Program-made: the position numbers and the translations under genes
NCBI GenBank assembly: GCA_020883125.1
Contig: JAHREW010000039.1
Location: 1 to 63,515 of the forward strand
Reading direction: 5' to 3'
DNA: 63,515 nt
Source: Microcoleus sp. CAWBG506
GTDB lineage: Bacteria > Cyanobacteriota > Cyanobacteriia > Cyanobacteriales > Microcoleaceae
In this document: one piece after another, positions 46,747-55,975 of the stretch
Numbering within the stretch: the first letter of the stretch is position 1
How the letters are laid out: each line of letters starts with the position of its first letter
The notes under the pieces: generated by a model
The model's database searches: none
What the model was told of the DNA's origin: nothing
What the model saw: the letters and a program-made list of their open reading frames with translations, nothing else

Positions 46747-48201
46747 ATGGAACATGACAGCATAGAATATGACTTAAAAAATGAGCCTAGTCTCAATCTT
46801 TTAAGAATTGACAATGCACCATTAATTATCAGTTTTTTATATCTACAGTTCAAGTCTTCAGATAAGATTACCGTTTCCCAATCAGAACTCGTAGAAAAAC
46901 TTGAAAATTATTTAGAGAAGCTGCGCGAACATGAACCGGAACGATATTGTAGGAAAGCACAGACTTACCTGGACACCTGGTGCAATAGCGATCATCAGTT
47001 CTTGAAGAAATATTATCAGACGAAAAATGACGATCCGGTTTTTGAACTTGCACCGGGTACTAATCGTGCGATTGGTTGGCTGGAAGATTTGAAGAGGAGA
47101 GAGTTTATTGGCACTGAATCCCAGTTTTTAGAGATATTTGCACTTCTCAAAGAAATTGTCAATAAAAGTACAGAAGATCCAGCAGTGCGTTTGGAGGAAT
47201 TAGAAAAACAAAAAGCAGCAATTCAGAAAGAAATCAACACCATCGAACAAACTGGTGAGGTTGAGCGTTACAGCGAAGCTAAGCTCAAAGAGTGGTTTCT
47301 TAAAGCTAATGATGTGGCCCGTCGGCTGCTTGCTGACTTTGGAGAAGTCGAGCAAAATTTTAAAGCAATCACGGACAAAGTGAAAAAGGCACAGCTAAAA
47401 GAGGAGGGGAGAAAGGGGTTAGTTGTCGCACAGGTAATTGATGCGGATGAAGAAATTAGAAAATCCGATCAGGGGCGTAGCTTCTATGCCTTCCGAAATT
47501 TTATGGCAGATCCTTCCAAACAGGAAGAATTGGAAAAAATGATTGATGGGGTATATGGCTTGCCAGAACTTCAAGATTTGGGTAAAAAAAATCCCCTACT
47601 CCGAATAATTAAACGCAGTCTGATTAAAGCTAGCCAAAAAATTATTGACTCTAATTATCGTCTTGCCGAACAGTTGCGAAAAATGCTGGCAGAACAGCAT
47701 ATCGCAGAGAACAGGCGAGTAAAAGAACTGATTACTCAAATTAAAAAATTAGCACTTACTATGGTGGATAATCCTCCAGAAACTGAGGAATTTATCTGGA
47801 TAGAAGGCGACCCGGAAGTGCAAATGGTGATGGAAAGACCGAGGTGGAAACTCACAGAAGAGCGAATCTTTAAAAGCTACAACTTTAACGATAAAAATGT
47901 CGATTTATCGATGGAGAAACTTGAGAAACTCCGAAATTATTGTTATGTGGATGAGGAAGTATTGAAGCAGCGGATTGCTGCAATGTTGGAAAGTCAACAT
48001 CAGGTAACGCTAGCTGAAATAATTGAGAGGTATCCGGTGGAAAATGGTTTATCTGAAGTTATTGCTTATTTGGCGATCGCTTCTGGCGATCGAAAACACG
48101 CGATCGATGACTCCGCGAGCGATCGCATAGACATCGCCAGTTACTCAGACAAGGAAAACCTCATGCACCTGACACTGCCGCAAGTTATTTTTAAAAGATA
48201 A
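46747..48201 (+). CDS. jetA: Wadjet subunit JetA (DUF3375)
   Basis: 484 residues. Wadjet JetA (MksF-type kleisin, DUF3375): an N-terminal helical/winged part (LLRIDNAPLIISFLYLQF), a coiled-coil middle (~155-225: EELEKQKAAIQKEINTIEQTG) and a C-terminal winged-helix region. It is the first gene of a four-gene operon with spacings of 13, 10 and 27 bases to jetB, jetC, jetD. In Wadjet JetA holds the SMC-like JetC dimer and the JetB subunits together to extrude plasmid DNA. The HIP1-rich stretch near 48076-48130 reads in frame. Assignment rests on context plus pattern. Confidence 0.9.
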   Translation: MEHDSIEYDLKNEPSLNLLRIDNAPLIISFLYLQFKSSDKITVSQSELVEKLENYLEKLREHEPERYCRKAQTYLDTWCNSDHQFLKKYYQTKNDDPVFELAPGTNRAIGWLEDLKRREFIGTESQFLEIFALLKEIVNKSTEDPAVRLEELEKQKAAIQKEINTIEQTGEVERYSEAKLKEWFLKANDVARRLLADFGEVEQNFKAITDKVKKAQLKEEGRKGLVVAQVIDADEEIRKSDQGRSFYAFRNFMADPSKQEELEKMIDGVYGLPELQDLGKKNPLLRIIKRSLIKASQKIIDSNYRLAEQLRKMLAEQHIAENRRVKELITQIKKLALTMVDNPPETEEFIWIEGDPEVQMVMERPRWKLTEERIFKSYNFNDKNVDLSMEKLEKLRNYCYVDEEVLKQRIAAMLESQHQVTLAEIIERYPVENGLSEVIAYLAIASGDRKHAIDDSASDRIDIASYSDKENLMHLTLPQVIFKR

Positions 48202-48214
48202 ACACAGCAAATTT

Positions 48215-48781
48215 ATGATAGAAAACGACATTATAGCACCCTACGCACCAGCAATCATCAAATTACTACAAGGTATTCTGTATCAGGATGACAGTGATTG
48301 GGATACGCTATTGAACAACGAACGAAACGTCAAAGAATACTTCGGGAAAATTGGCGTGACACTTTATTTAGATGAAGAAGAAGGGTATGCTTATTTACAG
48401 CAGCCAGATCGTGAGGATGACGACGAGCCAGCAAAAACACTGCCCAGGCTGGTTAAGAGAGTTGCCCTGAGTAGAGAAGTTACGCTACTATGTGTTTTAT
48501 TGCGCGAGGAATTGCTAGAATTTGATGCCAGCACCTCTAATTCCACTCGCTGCATTCTGTCTAAATATAAAATTCACGATTTAATGCGTCCGTTTTTCAA
48601 AGAGCAAACTAATGACGTACAGCTTGTGAAAAAATTTGACAGTTCGATCGATAGAGCCGTCAAGTTACACTTTTTAAAAGAGTTAAAGGGTACAGAAGGC
48701 GAATATGAGGTTCGCCGCATCCTCAAAGCTAAATTTTCCGCTGACAAATTGAACGAAATCAAAGAAGAGTTAAAAGCGTAG
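48215..48781 (+). CDS. jetB: Wadjet subunit JetB (DUF4194)
   Basis: 188 residues, DUF4194 (MksE-like KITE-type winged-helix protein). Seen are acidic N-terminal helices, the YFGKIGVTLYLDEEEGYAYLQQ beta pattern and RLVKRVALSREVTLLCVLLREELLEF, read in parts. JetB dimers bind JetA and the DNA. It lies between jetA and jetC with 13 and 10 bases spacing. Confidence 0.92.
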   Translation: MIENDIIAPYAPAIIKLLQGILYQDDSDWDTLLNNERNVKEYFGKIGVTLYLDEEEGYAYLQQPDREDDDEPAKTLPRLVKRVALSREVTLLCVLLREELLEFDASTSNSTRCILSKYKIHDLMRPFFKEQTNDVQLVKKFDSSIDRAVKLHFLKELKGTEGEYEVRRILKAKFSADKLNEIKEELKA

Positions 48782-48791
48782 GAAAAATCTA

Positions 48792-51700
48792 ATGCTTGAA
48801 TTTGAAAAAGACAATTCCAAAGCTGGATACCGCTTACATCGGCTTGAAGTATTAAACTGGGGAACTTTTAATCAGGGTACGATCGCCCCCTGCGGTTACA
48901 CTTCCTTGCTCACGGGGGCTAATGGTTCGGGTAAATCGACGTTGGTTGACGCACTGCTGACATTGCTGGTGCCCAATAAAAAGCGGAATTATAACTTGGC
49001 TTCAGGTTCAGAAAAGCGCAAGCGAGAGCGAGATGAAAAGACATATGTACTCGGAGCTTACAGCACAATTAAAAGTGAAGATGACCACAAATCTAAACCA
49101 AAGTACCTGCGTACCAAAGATGATTATTCAGTTTTACTCGCATATTTCTATAACAAAGGATGCGGACAAAAAGTCACCTTGGCTCAGGTTTTGTGCGTAA
49201 AAGAGAAAGTTGAAAAGTTGTTTGTGGTTGCTGCTGGTGAACTCAGCATCGCCGCACACTTCAATAACTTTGAGAATTTCCCTGAATTGAAAAAGCAATT
49301 ACAGTCTTTATTGCAACCAAAAATAGAAATATTTGACACATTTGTTGACTACAGCAAGCACTTTCGCAAAACCTTTTGTGTGGAATCTGAAAAAGCTTTC
49401 GATTTATTTAATCAGACTGTCAGCATCAAAGAAATCGGAGAATTAAATGATTTTGTGCGCTGTCATATGCTGGACAAAATTAATGTTGAGGAGGAAATAC
49501 AAAAGCTAAATAAACATTATGAAAATTTAACCTTTTCTCATGAAAAACTGCAGAAAGCAAAGAAACAGGTAGAGATTTTAAAACCGCTAATTGCTGATTC
49601 TGACCAGTACGAAAAGGTCAAGCGGAATCAGGATGAATTGCAGGAAGTATTGCGAGTTGTTCCTGCCTATTTTGCTCTGCGTAAAATCGGTTTGTTGCAA
49701 ACAGTAATGGTAGATAAACAACAGGAACATACTCAAGTCAACCACGATTTAGTAGAAATAAATGGGGCTTTAAAACGCTTGAAAGAGCAAGAGCTAAATT
49801 TAAAAGTAGACATTAAAAATGACGATAAAGGACGGCAAATAAAAGATTTAGAACAGGAAATTAAGACTTTAGACGAACGGATATATAATTATAGAATAGC
49901 AGCCAAAAAATATACTAAAATTGCTGAAGGTATAGGATTTCCAGCTTACAGTGACCTGGATACATTTAATAGTTCTGCAATCCAGGCGGAGGAAAGGCAA
50001 AAAACTGTTACCGAAGAAATCACAAAATTAAGAATTCAACGCGATGAGGAAACAAGTAAGAAGAAACAACTTGAAAATATTTACACTGAGTTAGACAAAG
50101 AACTGCAATCTTTAAAACAGCGAAAAAATCAGATTCCCGGTGTAAACTTCCAACTAAGAAAAAAGATATTAACTCAGTGGGGAATTGCTGAGGCGGAAAT
50201 TCCTTTTATAGGCGAATTGCTGAAGGTAAAGGATGGAGAAGGCGAGTGGGAAGGAGCGATCGAAAAACTGCTGCACAACTTTGGACTGCGGCTCCTAGTT
50301 CCTGAAAGGCATTACCATAAATTTAATCAGTATGTCGATCGAACTAATCTGCATGGCATCGTGGTTTATGAGAAACTTTGCACTAAAAATTTTGCTCAGG
50401 AAACTAGAAAGTTAGATAAGAATTCCTTGTTTGATAAATTAGAGATCAAACCCGATCCTGAATATACTCCTTGGCTGAGTAATGAATTATTAAACAAATT
50501 TGGTAGCTGCATCTGTTGTGAAGATTTAGATAGGTTTGAGCGGGAGAATTATGCGATTAAAAAAAATGGCTTGATGAAAAAGGGGAATAGACATGAAAAA
50601 GACGATCGCCATCAAGTCAACGATAAAAGTCAATATATTTTGGGATGGGACAATTCAGAGAAAATCAAGGATTGTGAAGCTAAATTGCAGGAGTGTCAAG
50701 CAGAGATTGATATAGTCAAAAAAGCTATACAGGAGATTGAAACAGCACAAGAAGAGTGCAACAAGCAAAACAATTTGCTAGAAAAGTTATTGGAATTCAA
50801 TGATTTTTCTGCGATCGACTGGAAACCGGGTGACAGCAAGAAGCAAAAGCTAGTAGAGCAAAAGCAGGAGTTAGAGGAAAGTTGCGATCGCCTAAATGAC
50901 TTGAAAATAACACTAGCTGCTGTCAGCGCTGACATTCGGAAAAAGGAATCAGATAAAACTGTCGCTGACAAAAGGATTGCTATTCTCGATCGCGATATCG
51001 AGCATTACCAACAACAGAGGGATGAATGCGACAGGCGATCGACATCATGCACATCCGAAAAGATTCAGACTTACACTCCTAAAATTGAAGATAGTCTCAA
51101 AAATCAAAGTTTGACCCTCGCTAACATCCATCCTTCGGAAGTTGAAGTACAGGAGTCTTACCAGAGTCAAATAAACGACGCAAATAGCAAGTTAACTTCT
51201 TTGGAAAGAAGCATTGACAAACAGATGGATAATTACAAGCGAGAGTATCCCGAAGAAACGACCAATGTTGACGCATCATTACAAGCGATTCCTGAGTTTA
51301 AAAAGATGCTAGAAAGAATAGAATTCGATGATTTACCCGCACAGGAACAAAAGTTTAAAGAACTGCTAGATCGGCAAATTAATGACGCTATTTCTAATTT
51401 CAATGATCTGTTAGAAGACTGGAAAAGTGAAATAGAACAAAAGATTTACGAGATAAATCAATCCTTAAAAGTGATTGAGTATACAGACTCGACTTATATA
51501 CAAGTCCAATCGGAAATTAACCGAGACACCCAAATTAAGGAATTTAAAAATCAATTGCATGTGTTGTGCTATCGTGATGTAGGCGTTGAGCAAACTTCAG
51601 AAGCTGACGAAGCTAGCTTTGAAAAAATTAAAGAGCTGATCGATCGCCTCAAGTCAGATGAGCCGTGGATAGCAAGAGTCACTGATGTGCGTAATTGGCT

Positions 51701-52100
51701 TAATTTCTCAGTCAGCGTTAAAAATAAAGATGACCACACTCAGAAGGAATATTACTCCGATTCCTCTGGAAAATCGGGCGGGCAAAAGGCTAAATTAGCC
51801 TACACCATTCTAGCGTCAGCTATTGCCCATCAATTCGGATTAATACAAGATCAAACAAAATCTGAGTCATTTCGTCTTGTGGTCATTGATGAAGCTTTTA
51901 GCAAGTTAGATGAAGAAAATGCAAAGTATGCAATGGAGTTATTTAAACAATTAAATCTTCAGCTTCTGGTAGTTACGCCCAAAGACAAAATCTACGTTGT
52001 TGAGGATTATGTAGGCTCTGCTTACTATGTTGAAAACAGCCGTGAAGAGAACGACTCCAAGGTTTATAATATATCCCTAGAAAAGCTGCGTCTAAAATAA
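48792..52100 (+). CDS. jetC: Wadjet subunit JetC (SMC/MksB-like ATPase)
   Basis: 1102 residues. ABC/SMC-type ATPase with Walker A GANGSGKSTLVDALL (~39-53), long antiparallel coiled coils (~230-470 and ~620-920) broken by a hinge-like region (~480-600: GEGEWEGAIEKLLHNFGL), then signature SGGQKAKLAY, Walker B LVVIDEAFSKLDEEN and the C-terminal half of the head. It drives loop extrusion that marks small circular DNA for cutting by JetD. Complete and uninterrupted. Confidence 0.95.
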   Translation: MLEFEKDNSKAGYRLHRLEVLNWGTFNQGTIAPCGYTSLLTGANGSGKSTLVDALLTLLVPNKKRNYNLASGSEKRKRERDEKTYVLGAYSTIKSEDDHKSKPKYLRTKDDYSVLLAYFYNKGCGQKVTLAQVLCVKEKVEKLFVVAAGELSIAAHFNNFENFPELKKQLQSLLQPKIEIFDTFVDYSKHFRKTFCVESEKAFDLFNQTVSIKEIGELNDFVRCHMLDKINVEEEIQKLNKHYENLTFSHEKLQKAKKQVEILKPLIADSDQYEKVKRNQDELQEVLRVVPAYFALRKIGLLQTVMVDKQQEHTQVNHDLVEINGALKRLKEQELNLKVDIKNDDKGRQIKDLEQEIKTLDERIYNYRIAAKKYTKIAEGIGFPAYSDLDTFNSSAIQAEERQKTVTEEITKLRIQRDEETSKKKQLENIYTELDKELQSLKQRKNQIPGVNFQLRKKILTQWGIAEAEIPFIGELLKVKDGEGEWEGAIEKLLHNFGLRLLVPERHYHKFNQYVDRTNLHGIVVYEKLCTKNFAQETRKLDKNSLFDKLEIKPDPEYTPWLSNELLNKFGSCICCEDLDRFERENYAIKKNGLMKKGNRHEKDDRHQVNDKSQYILGWDNSEKIKDCEAKLQECQAEIDIVKKAIQEIETAQEECNKQNNLLEKLLEFNDFSAIDWKPGDSKKQKLVEQKQELEESCDRLNDLKITLAAVSADIRKKESDKTVADKRIAILDRDIEHYQQQRDECDRRSTSCTSEKIQTYTPKIEDSLKNQSLTLANIHPSEVEVQESYQSQINDANSKLTSLERSIDKQMDNYKREYPEETTNVDASLQAIPEFKKMLERIEFDDLPAQEQKFKELLDRQINDAISNFNDLLEDWKSEIEQKIYEINQSLKVIEYTDSTYIQVQSEINRDTQIKEFKNQLHVLCYRDVGVEQTSEADEASFEKIKELIDRLKSDEPWIARVTDVRNWLNFSVSVKNKDDHTQKEYYSDSSGKSGGQKAKLAYTILASAIAHQFGLIQDQTKSESFRLVVIDEAFSKLDEENAKYAMELFKQLNLQLLVVTPKDKIYVVEDYVGSAYYVENSREENDSKVYNISLEKLRLK

Positions 52101-52127
52101 ATGGCTTCAAATTAACTGTGTCTGTTT

Positions 52128-53279
52128 ATGATTACACCCGACGAAATCAGAAAGAAAGCCGATCGACTCTATATTCCCTTCCTGAAATCCTTGCTCCTGG
52201 GAGAACCTTTTTTCCCGCGAGATTTTCCCGCAGGCAACAAAATTCCCGATGACTATCTGAAGCTAAGAGATGCTGTACAGCAACTTCTGAAAGGCTCAAA
52301 AAAGGACGTTGGCTACGGGTATCAAGTTGAGCTAAACCAGCGGAAAACTCGCAAATTTGGTATCCAGTCTTTACCATCCCGAATTACATTTGAAACAGAG
52401 ACAGATTATCTCAAATTTATGGATAAGGAAGCAGAATTTGCTGATTTTAAAGAAGCTGTAGGAAGGATTAGCAAGGAAATTCCTGAATTAAATATGTGGC
52501 TAAATGAAAATCCGCTAAAAGTAATCAATCACTTAGGCAAATGGGATAATTTATTGCGTGTATGCTTGTATTTTCATAACAATCCGAAACCTCAGTTTTA
52601 TATTCGAGAACTACCGATTAATGTTCACACCAAGTTCATCGAACAAAATAAAGGAATCTTGAATGAATTGCTGTCTGCTATCCTGTCAGATGATGCTATT
52701 AATCAAGAAGAAAATGATTTTGAAAAGCGATTTGGTTTGCGATATACTGCGCCATCGATAACTATCAGAGCTTTGGATAAAAACCTACAGGTAAAGTATG
52801 GCATTAGCACCTCAGAAATGAGTATACTCATCTCTGACTTTAAAAGTCGCAGTCTTCAAGGATACCGCTTTATTATTACTGAAAATAAGATGAATTTTCG
52901 CACCTTACCCGATTTAAGCAACAGCTTTGCAATCTGGGGAATGGGATTTAATGTAGCTATTCTAAAAGATGTTGAGTGGCTAAATGATTGCCAAATAATT
53001 TACTGGGGCGATTTGGATGCCCAAGGGTTCCAGATTCTTTCGCAGTTAAGGTCTTATTTTTATGAAACAATTTCTGTGATGATGGATCGAGAAACTTTCG
53101 ATACTTTTCAGGAATTTGCTGTGCAGGGAACAGTATGCAAGGTTGCTAACTTATCTTACCTAACACCGGAGGAGCATGATTTATTTGTTGATTTGTCGAA
53201 CCAAACCATTCGTTTAGAACAGGAAAAGATACCGAAGGATTTTGTAATTGGCAGGTTGAATAATTTGGCTGATACCTAG
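52128..53279 (+). CDS. jetD: Wadjet subunit JetD (DUF3322/DUF2220, Toprim-like nuclease)
   Basis: 383 residues. N-terminal DUF3322 region (~1-190), then the DUF2220 Toprim-like nuclease domain with the acidic motif YWGDLDAQGFQIL (~300-312) and a preceding conserved Glu (FIITENKMNF). JetD cuts plasmid DNA captured by JetABC. The gene is 27 bases after jetC and ends the operon. All four Wadjet genes are intact, so the system may be active. Confidence 0.94.
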   Translation: MITPDEIRKKADRLYIPFLKSLLLGEPFFPRDFPAGNKIPDDYLKLRDAVQQLLKGSKKDVGYGYQVELNQRKTRKFGIQSLPSRITFETETDYLKFMDKEAEFADFKEAVGRISKEIPELNMWLNENPLKVINHLGKWDNLLRVCLYFHNNPKPQFYIRELPINVHTKFIEQNKGILNELLSAILSDDAINQEENDFEKRFGLRYTAPSITIRALDKNLQVKYGISTSEMSILISDFKSRSLQGYRFIITENKMNFRTLPDLSNSFAIWGMGFNVAILKDVEWLNDCQIIYWGDLDAQGFQILSQLRSYFYETISVMMDRETFDTFQEFAVQGTVCKVANLSYLTPEEHDLFVDLSNQTIRLEQEKIPKDFVIGRLNNLADT

Positions 53280-53613
53280 CAACGGAGGACACTCAAGCGT
53301 GCCCCTAGGTGTCAACTTAACTTCTAACCCAGTCACAGACTGCTGTTTAACTATTAAATCTAGATCCCCCCTAGCCCCCCGATCGAAGGGGGGAACAAGA
53401 ACTTGCTCAAAGTCTCCCTTCTCCCATCCCCCCTTGGGGGGGTAGGGGGGGTGGAGGGGTAGGGGGGGTGGGGATGCGAGGGGGATCTAGACTAGGGTAA
53501 AAACGGGATTTCTCAAGGATTTTAGTCTTAAGTTGACACCAATGGGCAGTGCCGTTTCCCTACCCCAAATAATCGTAGGAATCCCAGCCATCGCCCACCC
53601 GCCTACCACTTTG
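53280..53613. other. Repeat-filled intergenic region after jetD
   Basis: Mostly the 233-bp MITE-like element (53308-53540), then a fragment related to the arm of the 37080 hairpin (about 53542-53566). No gene. Confidence 0.7.
53308..53540. repeat. MITE-like element, GTGTCAA family, copy 2
   Basis: 233 bp bounded by perfect 13-bp inverted repeats (GGTGTCAACTTAA and its complement). The interior has C-runs and G-runs as in 30021-30235. The left end lies about 28 bases after the jetD stop. Confidence 0.8.
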
Positions 53614-54468
53614 TCAACTACCAATTAAACGGTCTAATTCCTGTTGCATTTGCATTGTAACTAAATCGAAACAAGCATCAACATAATCGCGATCGCCCGC
53701 AGCATCCGCACCATACCTCTCAAAGACGATGGGTTTGCACACGCGAGTCCGAATTTGTACGGGCAAAGGTAGATGGGGCAAAGGCCCAAAACTCAATCCC
53801 CAAGGCAATCCTAAATACACCGGAAACACCACCGGATCGATGCCAAATAACCACGGCATCCCCCATTCATGCAATTGCTTTACTTCCTGATAAAAATCTC
53901 CCAGTACCATCAAAGTATCGTGGGCACCGTGGGAGATAATTGGTACAATGGGAACTTCTTCTCGCAGGGCTAATTTAATAAATCCTTTGCGTCCAGCAAA
54001 GTAAATTTTATCGCGCAAGTGATAGGGACGGAAAGTATCTTCTGCGCCGCCTGGATAGACGAGCACTGGAATATTTTTGCGCAAAGCTGCGATCGCCATT
54101 TTGGGATGGGCCTTGATCGCACCACACTGCACTGCCATGCTAGCAAGCTCAGGAGAAACTTTCCAAACCGTCGGGTGCATTAATCCATAGGCTAACCTTT
54201 CGGTGCCGTACCTGTGGAACCATTCGTATAGGAACATAAACATATCTGGTGCCACAATTCCGCCGTTGTGAGAACCCACAACCAGCATTTTTCCGCTCGC
54301 TGGGACGTATTGCCAGCCGTCGCTTTCTACGCGAAAATAGTAGCGGTATAGCCACTCCCAGATCGGCAACATCAGTTTAATGAATTCGGGATTGCGATCG
54401 TCTAAAGATAAACCGTCAAAGCGAGAGGTTGTGCTATGGCTTCTGGGAGTGGATGCAGAATATTTCAT
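53614..54468 (-). CDS. Lysophospholipid / diacylglycerol acyltransferase-like protein
   Basis: 284 residues of the acyltransferase (LPLAT/DGAT-like) group. Catalytic-type motif SHNGGIVAPD (H-x-x-x-x-D-like), then VYPGGAEDTFRPY and IVPIISHGAHDT. Hydrophobic segments flank the first motif. Such proteins transfer acyl groups to lysophospholipid or diacylglycerol in the membrane. A nearby acyl-CoA/ACP synthetase and its truncated copy at 54884 fit lipid metabolism. Substrate not predictable. Confidence 0.88.
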   Translation of the reverse strand: MKYSASTPRSHSTTSRFDGLSLDDRNPEFIKLMLPIWEWLYRYYFRVESDGWQYVPASGKMLVVGSHNGGIVAPDMFMFLYEWFHRYGTERLAYGLMHPTVWKVSPELASMAVQCGAIKAHPKMAIAALRKNIPVLVYPGGAEDTFRPYHLRDKIYFAGRKGFIKLALREEVPIVPIISHGAHDTLMVLGDFYQEVKQLHEWGMPWLFGIDPVVFPVYLGLPWGLSFGPLPHLPLPVQIRTRVCKPIVFERYGADAAGDRDYVDACFDLVTMQMQQELDRLIGS

Positions 54469-54883
54469 TGCTTGATGTTTCAGGGCGATCGGCGGTAAAA
54501 AAGTGTATTTTTATTATGGCAAATTATTGAAAGTTTACCTATAGTTATTTATAATAGCACCAGGGATAGAAATCTCATAATGTTTATACTTACATCATCG
54601 TAGGTATACATTTTCATATTTCCGCAAAAACCACCAAAAATCAAACACCACAATCGCTAATTTTATAAAAACATTAATTCATAATTAGGGGACATAGTGA
54701 AGCAGATTTAAAATAAATAAATTCAAAATATACCCATTAAAATTAAATTATTAACGCGCCATAAAAATTAAAAGGTAGAGACAGATTGGTTAACTGTCCC
54801 TACCCAAGCACATACAGTTAGGATACATTTCATACTAAATTTAGAGAAAAGAATTTAATGTCACAAAAATCACAAAAATAACT
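54469..54883. other. AT-rich intergenic region
   Basis: No gene or clear structure. Contains the divergent promoters of the acyltransferase gene and of the truncated synthetase copy; no clear box pair stands out. Confidence 0.5.
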
Positions 54884-55045
54884 ATGAACAGCACAGCATC
54901 TCCCATGACCGATCGCGATCGCGCTAACCTCAGCCGCCCGATCGATTATACTTCCATCCGATCCGTACCAGAAATTTGGGCGATCGTCCAACAGAAATTC
55001 GGTCAAACCGTCGCCCTCCACGACCCCCACCATTGCGGTGTCTGA
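54884..55045 (+). pseudogene. N-terminal fragment of an acyl-CoA/ACP synthetase (duplicate of 58016)
   Basis: 53 residues (MTDRDRANLSRPIDYTSIRS core), almost the same as the start of the full gene at 58016, then a frame exit after HDPHH and a stop. It shows that the 5' part was duplicated and the rest deleted. It has no function of its own. Confidence 0.85.
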
Positions 55046-55060
55046 CCTGGCTGTAAAGTT

Positions 55061-55160
55061 TTATGGTTGAGTTGGTGGTTCCCACTGACAGATAGACTCT
55101 AGCTCGATTGGGCAAGTTTTGGGTGCGATCGGATTTCCGCCAAGGTTGAACTCAGTGATT
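55061..55160 (-). pseudogene. Relic of the 3' end of a leucine-rich-repeat gene
   Basis: The minus-strand translation reads FNLGGNPIAPKTCPIELESIC and WEPPTQP before a stop, matching the C-terminal cap of the LRR lipoprotein at 56537 (NPIAPKTCPLKPESICNWEP). Only ~33 codons remain, so it is a decayed duplicate joined to the synthetase fragment at 55045. Confidence 0.8.
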
Positions 55161-55279
55161 CGGATAGCTAAGCAAGACAATAAAATAACAGATACTCGCA
55201 CCGACTTCCTGCACAAACTGTCAACCAATCTACGGCGGGGAGTATATCAAATCTCTGAAATAAAAAAGTACCTTAAATC

Positions 55280-55582
55280 ATGCTTCTTACGATCGACCTT
55301 CCCGATAATCTCCCCCTGACTGAAGCCGATGTGCGACTCGAACTCGCGATCGGACTTTATCAGCAGCACAACATCAGTCTAGATAAAGCCGCTCAACTTG
55401 CTGTAATGTCTGTGGACGACTTCTACCAACTATTAATCGATCGCCATATCGTCACTCCGCCCGCAGATCCCGATGACGAACCTGCCGAACTCGTCCTAGC
55501 CAGCCTCCGTACCTCCCTCCAGCAAATTAAAGAAGGCAAAGTGCATCCTATTTCCGAACAGTCGGAGGGGACTGATGACTGA
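55280..55582 (+). CDS. UPF0175 family antitoxin-like protein
   Basis: 100 residues; LPDNLPLTEADVRLELAIGLYQQHNISLDKAAQLA is the conserved UPF0175 helix-turn-helix-type segment, seen in parts. In cyanobacteria such proteins are antitoxins of RelE/PIN-type toxins. The next frame, overlapping it by eight bases, is a toxin fragment. A degenerate duplicate lies at 56431. The ATG at 55280 with a weak site; no better start. Confidence 0.85.
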   Translation: MLLTIDLPDNLPLTEADVRLELAIGLYQQHNISLDKAAQLAVMSVDDFYQLLIDRHIVTPPADPDDEPAELVLASLRTSLQQIKEGKVHPISEQSEGTDD

Positions 55583-55655
55583 CGAGATACCCCAAATCCA
55601 GATTCTCTTTTCCGATGAGTTCAAAACACCTATGCGTAAGTCCTGTTTGTGCTAG
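55575..55655 (+). pseudogene. Truncated RelE/ParE-type toxin
   Basis: 26 residues starting MTDEIPQIQILFSDEFK, as in cyanobacterial RelE/ParE toxins paired with UPF0175, then RKSCLC and a stop; the ~60 catalytic residues are missing. It overlaps the antitoxin stop by eight bases, the normal operon layout. The toxin part has therefore been lost while its antitoxin is intact. Confidence 0.7.
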
Positions 55656-55681
55656 ATTTGAGTTTTTCCTAAGAGGTAAGT

Positions 55682-55975
55682 ATGTCAGCAACTGCGATCA
55701 ACATCGGCACGCTGGTTGTCAGTACGCCTGAAACCTGTGGAGGGCGTCCCCGCATTGCGGGAACTAGAATTTCTATCGCTCAAATTGCCGTTTGGCATCA
55801 ACAAGGGATGATCCCAGAAGCAATACTTGAAGAAATTTCCTATTTAAATTTAGCACAAATTTATGCAGCGCTATCTTACTATCACGCTAACCGCAAGGAA
55901 ATTGAGGCTGATTTAGCTGCCGAATTAGCTGAGTACGAACGATTGGAAGCCGATCGCAGGGCTGGGAGAATTTAA
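55682..55975 (+). CDS. DUF433 antitoxin-like protein
   Basis: 97 residues of the DUF433 HTH family (TPETCGGRPRIAGTRISIAQIAVWHQQG). It is the usual antitoxin-side partner of DUF5615 PIN-like proteins; the next gene starts on its last base. DNA binding and autoregulation are likely. Confidence 0.92.
   Translation: MSATAINIGTLVVSTPETCGGRPRIAGTRISIAQIAVWHQQGMIPEAILEEISYLNLAQIYAALSYYHANRKEIEADLAAELAEYERLEADRRAGRI

Noticed and set aside
48076..48130. HIP1-dense stretch thought to be an insertion in jetA
   Set aside because: The reading frame stays open and the translation fits a DUF3375 C-terminus, so the HIP1 sites are simply in coding DNA.
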